From NCBI GenBank assembly GCA_010093485.1, contig MU001504.1:1496437-1560436 (forward strand): DNA of 64,000 bases. The letters run 5' to 3'. The stretch is from Karstenula rhodostoma CBS 690.94. Lineage: Eukaryota > Ascomycota > Dothideomycetes > Pleosporales > Didymosphaeriaceae. The notes beneath the pieces were generated by a model. It did not search any database. It saw nothing but the letters and a program-made list of their open reading frames with translations, and was not told the origin of the DNA. This document shows positions 1 to 9,722 of this stretch, piece by piece. The position numbers were made by a program, and so were the translations under genes. Position 1 is the first letter of the stretch, and the number at the start of each line of letters is the position of its first letter.

Positions 1-132
1 CGGATCCCAGCGCAAATTGCCAACGTCGTCCATGCTTGTCCTGCCCTCGCACGATAGGCTTAGGCAGCGGCTCCACGTGGAAGAGTTGCAAGGCGCGGAA
101 CGCGGTAGATTCTCCGACGCAGCTCTCGCGCC

Positions 133-400
133 CTACCCACGGAGCTGTTCCAGCAACCTGCGCTCAAGTTGCTCGTAGTCGTCGGCAAGGTGCTGGTGCA
201 ACTCTTGAACAGACAACTGATAATGTTCCGCGTGACGCTGCGTGGTGCCGGGAAAATGAAAGGTGCCTGAACCCGCAAACTTGTCCAGCAAGGCCCAGAC
301 CTCCATCCACGCATCGTTGTTCGGCTCAAAGATCATGGACCCAGATGCGGCCACCGTATAGTCTGCAATAGCAGATTCGTGTGCAGCTGCTCCGCGAGCC
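133..400 (-). pseudogene. Decayed coding fragment, family not recognised
   Basis: The minus strand reads as a plausible protein stretch of about 85 residues (motifs MIFEPNNDAW and HFPGTTQRHAEHYQ, then a charged helical tail) and stops at 133. No ATG opens the frame at a sensible place. It lies downstream, on the same strand, of the larger decayed gene at 625-2643 and may be its C-terminal part or a separate relic. Function is unknown; coding origin is inferred only from the protein-like composition. Confidence 0.35.
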
Positions 401-624
401 GCGGGACACGGGACACTGTCAGTGAACTATTCTCTCTTATTAGTAGCTAATACCTCCTCGTACTTTGTCCGTTGCGCATATGTGTGGCTAACATCATCAG
501 ATGGTATGACGAGCAACGGACAGCGTGCATCTTTCCCCACAGCTCCCAAGAGGTCAAAACATAGGATACGAGGCGCTGCACAAGAGGAGAGACGACGAGC
601 CTCCGCAGCGGTCAGGCTCAGTCC

Positions 625-2643
625 TCACATCGTACCCGCCCGCCAACGAGCAAAGGCAGATACAGGTACCACGGGGGTAGGCGCTAGAAGACGATAGAGC
701 GTGGAGGGTGGCCATCCCGTCTCCCTGTACGTCTTCTGCTCCAGCTTAGTCCACCGGTACCAACAGTAAGCGAAATATCCCAGCACGTAGTCTCTCGCCA
801 AAACTACAAGCAGACCCGACATGCGTCACGCACAGCAGTCCATGATGTTTCCAAAGAATTGATGGTAGAACCAGCCCAGGTCTCTCGGAGCGGGCGCCGC
901 GCCTGTGGGTGCCGCTTCGACGGGCTCGTCATCCTCCTGCTCCGCCCCCTCCTCACGCTTGGGTGGCACATGGCGCAACGGGCGGCCGCCTTGACGACGC
1001 GGTTCAGGATTAGCCTAGAGGATGGCATACACCTTCTTCACCCAATCGCCTACGGGACCCATGCGTAGCCAGTACTCTACAAATGCTCCTTCGGCAAAGG
1101 AATCCTTGATCCCTAGGGTCGTGTAAAAGCAATCGGAGAGGACCTTCTCGGGCAGGAAGAAGAACCAAGTATCCCACTAGTCTAGCTTAGCATGCTCGCC
1201 TTCGGCTGGCAATTAGAACTCATACAAAAGGTAGTCAAATCTCAGTCGCGGTCAGTAGCCCTGCGCTTCCCGTCCATTCCTCCAGCACTCACCGTTCAAA
1301 TACCATAAAGTAGTACCCCACGTGCTCCCTTGCAGGCTTGCCGTACTTCCCTTTGACGTGACGTGTAGGCGCAATATCTACGGCGCGAAGGTCCAGCGTT
1401 TAGTATTGCCTGCGATAGTCAATCTTGTACTGGACCAGGGCCTCTCCGAAAGGCGTGATGAGTTTGAAGTCTGCCAGCTAAGGTTGGTGTAAGACAAAGT
1501 CGAAACGGATGGCGATTTTCTACACGATGTAAGCGTTGCGGACGGCACGCTAGATCCTTGCCGTGCCTTTGTACGCGGTAAACTGCGCCCCTTATGAGTC
1601 TTCGTTCAGAATAACTCGCGCTCCACTAAATAGAGCAGTGCGGGCTTCCAGTTCTAAAAGCAGGCCTTTATCCACAGATTTGTATAGCGGAGGCTCTAAT
1701 CTAATACGCAAGCGCGTATGTTGTTCAAAGCTACGGGTAGGAGTTCCAACAGCATGGAGTATAGCGTATTACATGGGTTTAGGAAGTGGCACGCACAAGG
1801 CGTGACTAATGCTTCACACAAGCGAGTGACTGCAGCATGTCCACCGCTGGGGACCTGCTCTCCTGCCAGCCCTGCCAGGCCGTTGGGTATGACTTCCACG
1901 GACTTGGGGTCGGCGGCGCAGAAGCAGATGTAAAAGGCAGTGTGCCGCCGCTGGTCCAATGTTGTCTTGTACTTTTGGTTATGTAGCTTGTGCGAGGCGC
2001 TACCCTTGACATCGAAAGGGACGAGGGTGCAGAGGCCCGGGTCGGAAGGATGGGCGCTGGCGCGCCTAGTCATCGCGTAGAATCTGTCAGCGAAGCTCGT
2101 GGCAGGCGAAGCAGGGTCGATGTGCCTGGGACAGTCAGCAACAATACATACATACATGCGTTGCTCCTTCGGCGCGCCGTCTTACAATCTAGCACGCCGT
2201 CGACATTGGCGAATTCAGCCGATCGGACGACAAAGGGCAAATGGTACATGGCCGCAAAAGCACGGGCCTCGAATCGTGAACCACCGTTCGAAAGGGGCAC
2301 CTGGCGCAGCAACTCCATGGCTGCTCTGTAGGAGTACGTCGAGTGGATGTGGGGGTTGCGCGGGGTGACGACGATCCCGACCATGGAATGCACAGGGTCT
2401 TGGTAAGACATCAACTCGAACAGGGACTGGCTTTTCACGAGCTTCTGTTATCCCTACACAGTTCGAAGCGCAGACTGGGACTGTAGCATCTCCCATCACT
2501 CCCACTCGGCTTGGAACAGTAGCAAGGCAGCTGCAAGCGCAAGCTTTGCTTCGTACAGATGGCAACGACTGCAGGGCTTCTTTGCCCAAGTCTTTGCGCA
2601 CAAATAGCATTTGTTGCTGGCAGTATATCAACACTGCGTCCAT
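625..2643 (-). pseudogene. Multiply interrupted pseudogene of an unrecognised protein
   Basis: Reading the minus strand from an ATG at 2643 gives long protein-like segments broken by stops and frame changes. Recognisable segments include TLVPFDVKG and KYKTTLDQRRHTAFYICF (about 1.9-2.05 kb), ITPFGEALVQYKIDYRR followed by TLDLRAVDIAPTR (about 1.35-1.47 kb), EGAFVEYWLRMGPVGDWVKK (about 1.04-1.1 kb) and a hydrophobic ARDYVLGYFAYCWYRW near 0.8 kb. Between 1.0 and 1.65 kb at least six interruptions are TAA or TAG codons where one C-to-T (or G-to-A) change would restore Gln or Trp. Local GC content is ordinary, so this is not part of an AT-rich block. I do not recognise the family. Part of 2.07-2.16 kb is open in two overlapping frames, consistent with a small deletion. 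Confidence 0.55.
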
Positions 2644-2734
2644 GTCGTTGACCTCAACCTTGGAATAAACCACACATCTCCACCGTACCGCAGCTCGAAA
2701 CCACAGCCCTCACGCACTTCAACACCAGCCCACA

Positions 2735-3059
2735 ATGTCTTCTTCAAGCAACGACCACATCGACCCTAGGTACGTCACCCCGCCCTCGTCTCCACCCAGG
2801 ACACCCAAGGCACCGCGCAAGCCCCGTGCACCTCCTCCGGTGCCCCTAGCCCCCTAGCCCCCTAGCCCCCCCGGCTCTACCTGTGGGTAACGCATCCAAG
2901 AAAGATAGGCAAGACTTGAGACGCAAAGGTGGAGATGATGGTGAAAAGGATGGCGAGAAGGATGGTGACGATGATGGTGGCGATGATGGTGCAAATGGGC
3001 GGGATAGGTGGCTAGACCAAATTCAGAATGAGGGGCTGGAGCTGCTGGATATGCACTAG
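2735..3059 (+). CDS. Small Asp/Gly-rich hypothetical protein, uncertain model
   Basis: An ATG at 2735 opens a Ser/Pro-rich N-terminus and a second frame ends in an Asp/Gly/Lys-rich tail (repeated GDDG and EKDG) closing with LDQIQNEGLELLDMH at 3059. A phase-consistent two-exon model joins 2735-2769 to 2858-3059 (donor GTACGT, acceptor CCTAG), giving 78 residues. The intron's 3' end lies inside a tandem 8-bp repeat (CCCCCTAG, about 2842-2872) that supplies three possible acceptors, of which only the middle one keeps the frame. Without splicing the reading frame is broken. No family recognised; it could equally be a decaying gene. Confidence 0.35.
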
Positions 3060-3438
3060 TGTAGAGACCACCACATCACGACATTCTACTTCACCGTCAC
3101 TTTCAGAACCTCATTCACTTCATTGACTTCAAATATCTGATAGAAATTTCTCGCTTCGGCTACTAGCGGTAAGTATGAGTTTCGTTTGCGTGTTCTACTG
3201 CGTCCCGCCCCGCGACTCTCTCCCTGCCTCTTTCCACCTGGGTACTCAACGTGCACTACACCACGAGCTTTTTCGCTTCAAAGCTACACGCTACCCTGTG
3301 TATATATGATTCGTGTATCCCTATACGATCATCAATATGTATTTCGCTTTCCACTGGATACGCGCGCGGAAGAAACGCTGACCTCGGCATAGGCGCGCCT
3401 TCACCTTCTTGTTCGTTCTCCTGCCTTCGGTAGCAAGC

Positions 3439-5859
3439 ATGACTATCCGCGCAAACAAGTTCACGCCTGAGGTTCTACTCAGCGCTCCGCGCCGGTCGGA
3501 AGGCAATCCGAACTCCAATGGCTCCAAGGTTCTCTACAGCACGTCAACGTACAGCTTCGAACAGCACGCCAAGACTTCCGAGATCCGCGTGCTGGACGTA
3601 AGGAGCGGCGAGACCAGCCTTATCTCCGACACTGAAGGTGCTAGTGAGCCGCAATGGCTGGACGATGAGACGGTGTTGCTTCTTAGCGAGGAGAAGGACG
3701 GTACGAGTGTCAAGGTGGGCTCTGTGAACGGTTTCGATAACAGGTATGTGTTTACTGTGGAAGCGCTGTCGCCGTATCAAAATCCTGAGAGCGCTACGTT
3801 GCCCCGTGAAGGGTTCTGTTGTGCGCGGATGTTTCAAATCACAGTACCAGGACAAAAGTCTAAGTACAATCAGCCGACGTATTGCCTACCCCCGGGGTAA
3901 TACACTGCACTCAAACTTTTGTCCTACTACTGCCGCAAGATCCGTTTGGAACATGCTTTGTGCTGACTTGGTTATAGCAGCTACGATGCCGGCATGATCA
4001 AAGGCTCAGTCGGCAACCTCAAGCTGGTATCTCTCGATGATGGCGCATATGGTATTGCTGTGACAGGCAAGGCAACGCCATCCGGTGATTTGTATAACGA
4101 GGCCGATGAAAAGAAGCCTCAATCTTCCGGACGTCTGTACAAATCTCTTTTCGTACGGCACTGGGACCACTGGATCACCGAGAACCGCAACGCCATCTGG
4201 TTAGGCACGCTCAAGAAGGACGGGGACAACTACAAGCTTTCACAGCTGAAGAATGCGCTCAAGGGATCGAAGCTCGAGAGTCCTATTGATCCCTTCGGCG
4301 GAACCGACAACTATGACATTTCGAAGCATGGTCTTGTGTTCACTGCGAAGGATCCTGAGCTGAACCCGGCTACGCATACTAAGACGAATATCTATACTGT
4401 AACTGGAAAGGATTTTTGGGAAAAGCTCTCAGAGTACTTGCCCGAACCTTTCAAAGTGCCTATCTACGGGTTCGAAGGTGCAAGCACGAGCCCGACATGG
4501 GACAACGAGGGCAAGGCAATCGGATTCTTTTCCATGCGGACAGACGGATACGAGTCAGACAAGAACCAGGTCTTTATCATTCCAGATTGGACAAACCCCG
4601 GCTGGGTTCAGCATCTTTGGGCAACGGAAGATGGAAAGGGCTCCTGGGATCGTAGCCCTCAGTCCATCACGTGGGGTGCGAACCAGGAGATATACTTTAC
4701 TGCCGAAGAAGCCGGTCGAATCAGTCTCTTTGCTGCATCGTCAGACTTCAACAAGTCCACACGGACGCCGAAGTTGATTGTCAAGGGTGGCGGCATCTCG
4801 AACGCAGTTTTGTTGAAAGATGGATCGCTGTTTCTCTCATCTTCCAGCCTCATTGAAAACAGCTTGTACTCGATATTGCCTGCTAGTGCATTTCTTGAGA
4901 TCAGTGCCAACGGCAACTCGTACGCACTACCGCGCAACGATAGCGCTCCTGGACATTACCCTTCTGACAGGGCTACGAAATATGTCTCATCGAATACGCG
5001 CAGCGGCTCTACGTTCGGACTCTCTCGAGACCAGATTGACGAGATATGGTTCGAGGGCGCGAACAACAAGACCTACGTCCACGCCTGGGTCTTTAAACCT
5101 TCAAATTTCAAGAAGAGCCACAAGTATCCGCTAGCATACTTCATCCACGGCGGTCCTCAAGGCGCATGGGGGGACTCGTGGTCTACGCGCTGGAACCCTG
5201 CTATCTTCGCGGAGCAGGGTTATGTTGTTGTTGCACCAAACCCAACAGGCAGCACCGGTTACGGACAAGATTTCACAGACGCCATTAAGGGCCAGTGGGG
5301 CGGTCTTCCTTACCAGGACCTTGTCAAGGGCTTTGAGTACATCAAGAAGAACCTCACGTATGTCGACATCGATCGCTCCGTTGCGCTCGGCGCCTCTTAC
5401 GGTGGGTACATGATGAACTGGATCCAAGGTCACGATCTTGGTCGCCAGTTCAAGGCCCTTGTCACGCACGACGGTGTCTTTAGCATGACCGCGCAGATGG
5501 CCTCGGAGGAGCTCTATTTCCCCTTCCATGACATTGGCGGCAAACTCTGGGAGAATCCCGAGGGCTGGGCTCAGTGGGATCCGTCGCGCTTCTCTGGCAA
5601 CTGGGCTACGCCTCACTTGATCATACATTCCGAGAAGGACTATCGGTTGACGATGAACGAGGGACTGGCGGCCTTCAACGTACTGCAGACGAGGGGTGTA
5701 CCGAGCCAGTTTTTGACGTTCCCGGATGAGAACCACTGGGTTTTGAAGCCGGAGAACAGCCTGTTGTGGCATGAGACTGTGTTGGATTGGATCAATGAGC
5801 ATGCTGGATTGGAGAAGTACACCGAGTGGAGGGCGAAGAACGGTGCTTTGCGCAACTAA
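3439..5859 (+). CDS. Dipeptidyl-peptidase V-like serine peptidase (S9C)
   Basis: Serine peptidase of the prolyl-oligopeptidase family S9, most like fungal dipeptidyl-peptidase V, which removes N-terminal dipeptides. Two exons, 3439-3743 and 3981-5859 (acceptor at 3977 or 3980), give 727 residues, the usual DPP V length. The N-terminus has the family motif LLSAPRRSE. A beta-propeller-like region precedes the alpha/beta-hydrolase domain, where I place the catalytic triad at Ser574 (GASYGGYM), Asp655 (HSEKDYR) and His687 (DENHW). FIHGGPQG precedes the nucleophile as expected. ATG 3439 gives no signal peptide, although the frame is open upstream to 3382 and encodes a hydrophobic FTFLFVLLPSVAS stretch; an upstream exon could turn this into a secreted form. 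The intron (about 237 bp) is long for this window. Intact, with no close functional neighbour. Confidence 0.9.
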
Positions 5860-6451
5860 TTGTCACTTGGCATACAAGCTTTGGCTGCTTGGGTAAATAT
5901 CCAAGAACGTATAGGATAGTCTAAGAGGATATTCCATAAAAGCCAGGTGTCGAGCTTCAATATAACCATCAGGTGCGCCAATGATTAGAATCGACGTCGA
6001 ATGTGTGCCATTGCAACTGCCCTTACCTTAATTTGAACAGTGAATCAATACATCTCTTCCCTCAGACGCGGCATATATGAGAAAATGACGAAGAAGATGA
6101 AACTTACATTGTATGGCTGCGGCAGTAGATTTCAGGTCGCACTGATATTTGTTGATAAGCCAGGCTGACACGGGCTGAAGGACCGGAATTTCGACGAATG
6201 GATGGACACAGCGTTTCATGGCGGGGTAAACATATGACGCACCCTCATCCAGGCATATTCTCAGTTTTCTTGCCACGAGAAAAGACATTCTTATCAATTC
6301 TACTTGTCTTTCTCCCTTCGCAGTGTGGTCTCGTCCTTGCTCACCGGCTCACTCTTTGTTAATCCGGTAGCCTCGATGGTGAACATTTGGATTCTGGTGA
6401 ACCTAATCTGTATCCTAAGAAACGGTGAAAGTGCTGTACGGATACTTCGTC

Positions 6452-8705
6452 ATGTCTAACCTGCCAGCGGACACTTGGTATTGCCAAGATTGTGGTTCTT
6501 TGAACTCGGGTTGGTATGACTTGTGTCCGGTATGCGACCGTGGCGTCCGGATTGAGGGAGGGAGCAGTTCGTACCAAGGTTCGGACAATTCACGCAGCTC
6601 ATCGCGGGCCTCCGGGAGATCCTCCGCCTCGAGCAGGACTTCGAATACCTCATTTGACTCGCTCATATCTTATGGTGGTCATATGTCTCTACTACAAGAG
6701 ACTATTGCGTTATTCTCGCATCATCTGGTCACCCATCAACTTCTATCGAAGGCCATACAAATTGGTATAACTGGTGACCGGATCGAGAGAAGAATGAGAC
6801 GACTTCTGAAGCGACTCGGGGCCGATCTTCAGACCGAGTCTGAGACTGTGGAAGAGCGTCGGATAGGAAAATTTATCGCTGTAAAGTCAAGAGCTGCTGC
6901 ATCAGCAGTCCTCGACGACATAGATGGGTTCGAAGAGCCGTACAAAAAACCACGCAAACGTATCGAACGGACATCGGAAGCGGTAGAAAGCAGCCCCGAA
7001 GAAGATACAGAGTGAGTAACACCACAGAATTTCTTTGAGAACATCAGTTGACTGTGATTACGCGATCCAGACCAGAGGCAGACGAACCTATCCAAGATAG
7101 CGAGGAAAACTATCTGCGTAGGGCAAAGAAATTCGTCCTTCATAGCGCAGCGTTCGCGACGATGCAGCAGCAACTATGGCACTCGGTTTTTGCCACGCTG
7201 GACTCCAAGATCATCGTATATGTAGAGGATTCTAGCGGAAATGTCACCTTAGCCGATAGGGACCGATGGGTGCGTGAGGGCCGGAAGATGGCCACAGAAT
7301 TCTGCGATGTGCATGTCCATGCAGTACAAGCTCACAGAAATATTCGTACATCCAATATTGACAGATTCAAGCTCATCATAGAACTTTTGACTGGAGGAAC
7401 GTGGGATTGGTGGCCATTGAGGCGACCTTTCCGGGTCTCAGGTGACAATGGCGCGTAAGCTTAGTACCCATCTCTTCTGAATCACCTCATTCATAGGATT
7501 TTGCGCTTCTCAAACGCTCAGAATCTTTCTACTAACTTGAAGAGCAATGACAGGTATCTTCAATGGACCTGCGTAAGCACCTCCCAAGAGTATCTCATGT
7601 GGATACTAATCTATTCATAGATTTGTGGAGAAGACCGGATACATAAGGTACCAGAAACCCTAATCGATCAGATCGAGCGATGGAAAAAGGAATTACCTAA
7701 ACGAGAGGAACCTACACCAAGATCGGGCGCACCCCCTGTACTATCACTTCCATCGAATTCAGGCCAGCAAAGCGGGACTCAGAAACCAACAGGCCAGGGC
7801 AGTACTCACCCATCGGCCTCTTCGAGCTCGCAACCAACATACACCAGCCAGGGCAGCAGTAATCTAACTACATCGAGTGGCCAATCTTCTCTCGGCTGGA
7901 TACTGCTCATAGTACAATCTAGAGGCGATTACAAACTTGCTCAGATCAACATGAATTGGCACACAACAGACTCGTTCTTTACTCAGCTGCGCTCTGATTA
8001 TCTTCGACTGAGAGGTTATGCCACCCGATGCTTCAGCATCTGGTGCTACTCACATTGCGACTTCTACAAAGCAAGTGCAACATCCTCCTACATTCGACAT
8101 GAACAGTCTAATGCTGACTTTTTGAAGTTCCACGTGTGGGATGACGATATTGTGGTGCCCCTGGAACGACACTAATATCCGGAGCCATCAAATCAAGAGT
8201 ACGACTACACACCGAAGCCGATGGCGAATATGCCCCCGATAACCAAACACGAATTCAAAAAGCGTCATGAAGCTAGTGGCAAGCATGGCTTTCACCTTCG
8301 CTGCAGTGAGTCGGTCTGCCAATCCAATTCTAAGACCACGCTCACGCCGGCCTTATAGGCAAGCAGTGTCCCTGCGTGAAAGTAAAGAAGAAGGCACACA
8401 ATCGCAATCTAATTGAGTTGCTTCCGAGAAAAGTAAATCAACTAGATTTGAGCGCAGACGAGAGGAAGCTCTTCTGGGGCTTATATGCTCGTCAAGAGAT
8501 AAGCTTCTTTCGAGTACTGGTGTATAACGTCATCTGTATTAGTCCCCTCGTCTGGTTCTTCTTCATGTGGTTGTTTGCTTGGGGTCATGCCGGAGATCAG
8601 CAGAATGCTTCTGTGCCTTTGATGATAATGTTATCTTTCCTTTCGATTTTCTGGACCACCTTCATTGCGAGCTTGTGGCAGAAGATTGATGGCGATGCTA
8701 GCTAG
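6452..8705 (+). pseudogene. RanBP2-type zinc finger / C-terminal membrane protein gene with one internal stop
   Basis: Five exons fit: 6452-7011, 7071-7454, 7497-7572, 7621-8305 and 8359-8705, with introns of 42-59 bp in matching phases. The N-terminus holds a RanBP2-type zinc finger (W-x-C-x2-C-x3-N-x6-C-x2-C, near WYCQDCGSLN). A Ser/Arg-rich and acidic linker follows, then a Ser/Thr/Gln-rich linker, a conserved globular block with FSIWCYSHCDFY, a CPC motif, and two membrane helices near the C-terminus (LVWFFFMWLFAWG and LIMLSFLSIFW-like). The frame is interrupted only by TAA at 8173-8175 (codon 525 of 684); the following codons (YPEPSNQEYDY) clearly continue the same protein. A truncated 524-residue product would lose the membrane part. 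I recognise the layout as a lineage-common uncharacterised fungal family. It lies tail-to-tail with the NLR. Confidence 0.65.
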
Positions 8706-9722
8706 TATCCTGCATATATGATGAAGAATCCATTCTGGGTCAGGGGCATCTTGATTAGCTAAGGCAAATGGAACAAACCGTGGAATTACGATTATATATT
8801 ATCAGAAGTTACGATTAGACAAGAAGACCGAGGTAACTTGCATGCTTGGGGATCACGTGGTTCGCTTCGAGGTTGAGCACGATGCGTTCCCCACCTGGTA
8901 GCTGGGCTCATCTTACCATATATTACGCATCAACCCGTGGACACGAAATTGGCTTATTACTTCTCGAGCCACTGAAAGCAGTACTGCTTAACTTGGAAGA
9001 TTGCCCAGCCTAACATTCGTGGTGACGTGACCCCAGATACCGGTGAACGGAGGGATCGGTGATCAGCCCCACACAGGTGGAAGGCTGAGCCCAATCCTGT
9101 GTTTACGGGAAAGGTGTTCCCGTTCTGCGATGAAAAACGATTTCTCCGAACGCACCTAGGATATTCGACCAGGGATTAGCTGAATATTGACTTGTACAGC
9201 TTAGACACCGCTTCGGGAAACTTTTTCGACCTAATCCTGGTCGCCCCCACAGATGAAGAAGGGATAGGGGGAGAGGCTGTGGAAGTAAGGCGATGAGGCT
9301 ATAGGAGAGGGGATCAGAGGAGACTAGAGAGGGGAAAGCCGAAGGAGAAAAGGAAGAAGGGGGTAAGGGTGCACGTGGAGTAAGACCGAGAACAAGCTTA
9401 GTAGAGAAAACAGATATGGTTGCATTTAAAGCTGAGTAACGCAGCGCAATCTATCAGAGTTCGAAACCCATTGTGAGACAAGAAGGTGCTGAGCAGTCAT
9501 CGAAATGCATGAGGTGTGAGTAGTGGCAATGACAAGCGATGCATGTGGTAAAGTAAATCTATCTGCCGTTGAACAAAGTACCCCTGCGTCAAGGGAGACT
9601 GTCTTTTTCGAAGGGCTTCCTCAGCCCCCCAGAAAGAACTGACGGTAAACCAATATTATGAGCTGGAAAATACATGCTGATGGAACACTCGTGCGGGTGG
9701 TTGCCGTCCACAGTACACTCCA
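8706..9722. other. Intergenic region with a short inverted repeat
   Basis: No gene seen. It lies between the 3' ends of two convergent genes. It contains an inverted repeat (arms 9166-9179 and 9231-9243; 13 of 14 positions pair with one extra base, 51-bp loop) and a purine-rich plus strand at about 9250-9380. No terminator or RNA gene could be assigned. Confidence 0.5.
9166..9243. repeat. Imperfect inverted repeat
   Basis: CGACCAGGGATTAG at 9166-9179 pairs with CTAATCCTGGTCG at 9231-9243. It may be a terminal-repeat relic of a tiny transposon or a transcript hairpin. No flanking target duplication was found. Confidence 0.45.

Noticed and set aside
5131..5802. 223-residue minus-strand frame
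   Set aside because: Lies wholly antisense to the catalytic domain of the DPP V-like gene, whose frame has clear family motifs.
8110..8230. An intron that would remove the stop at 8173
   Set aside because: No consensus donor is present nearby and the codons on both sides of the stop continue the same conserved protein.
9450..9475. tRNA B-box-like sequence (GAGTTCGAAACCC)
   Set aside because: No A box, acceptor stem or cloverleaf can be formed around it.
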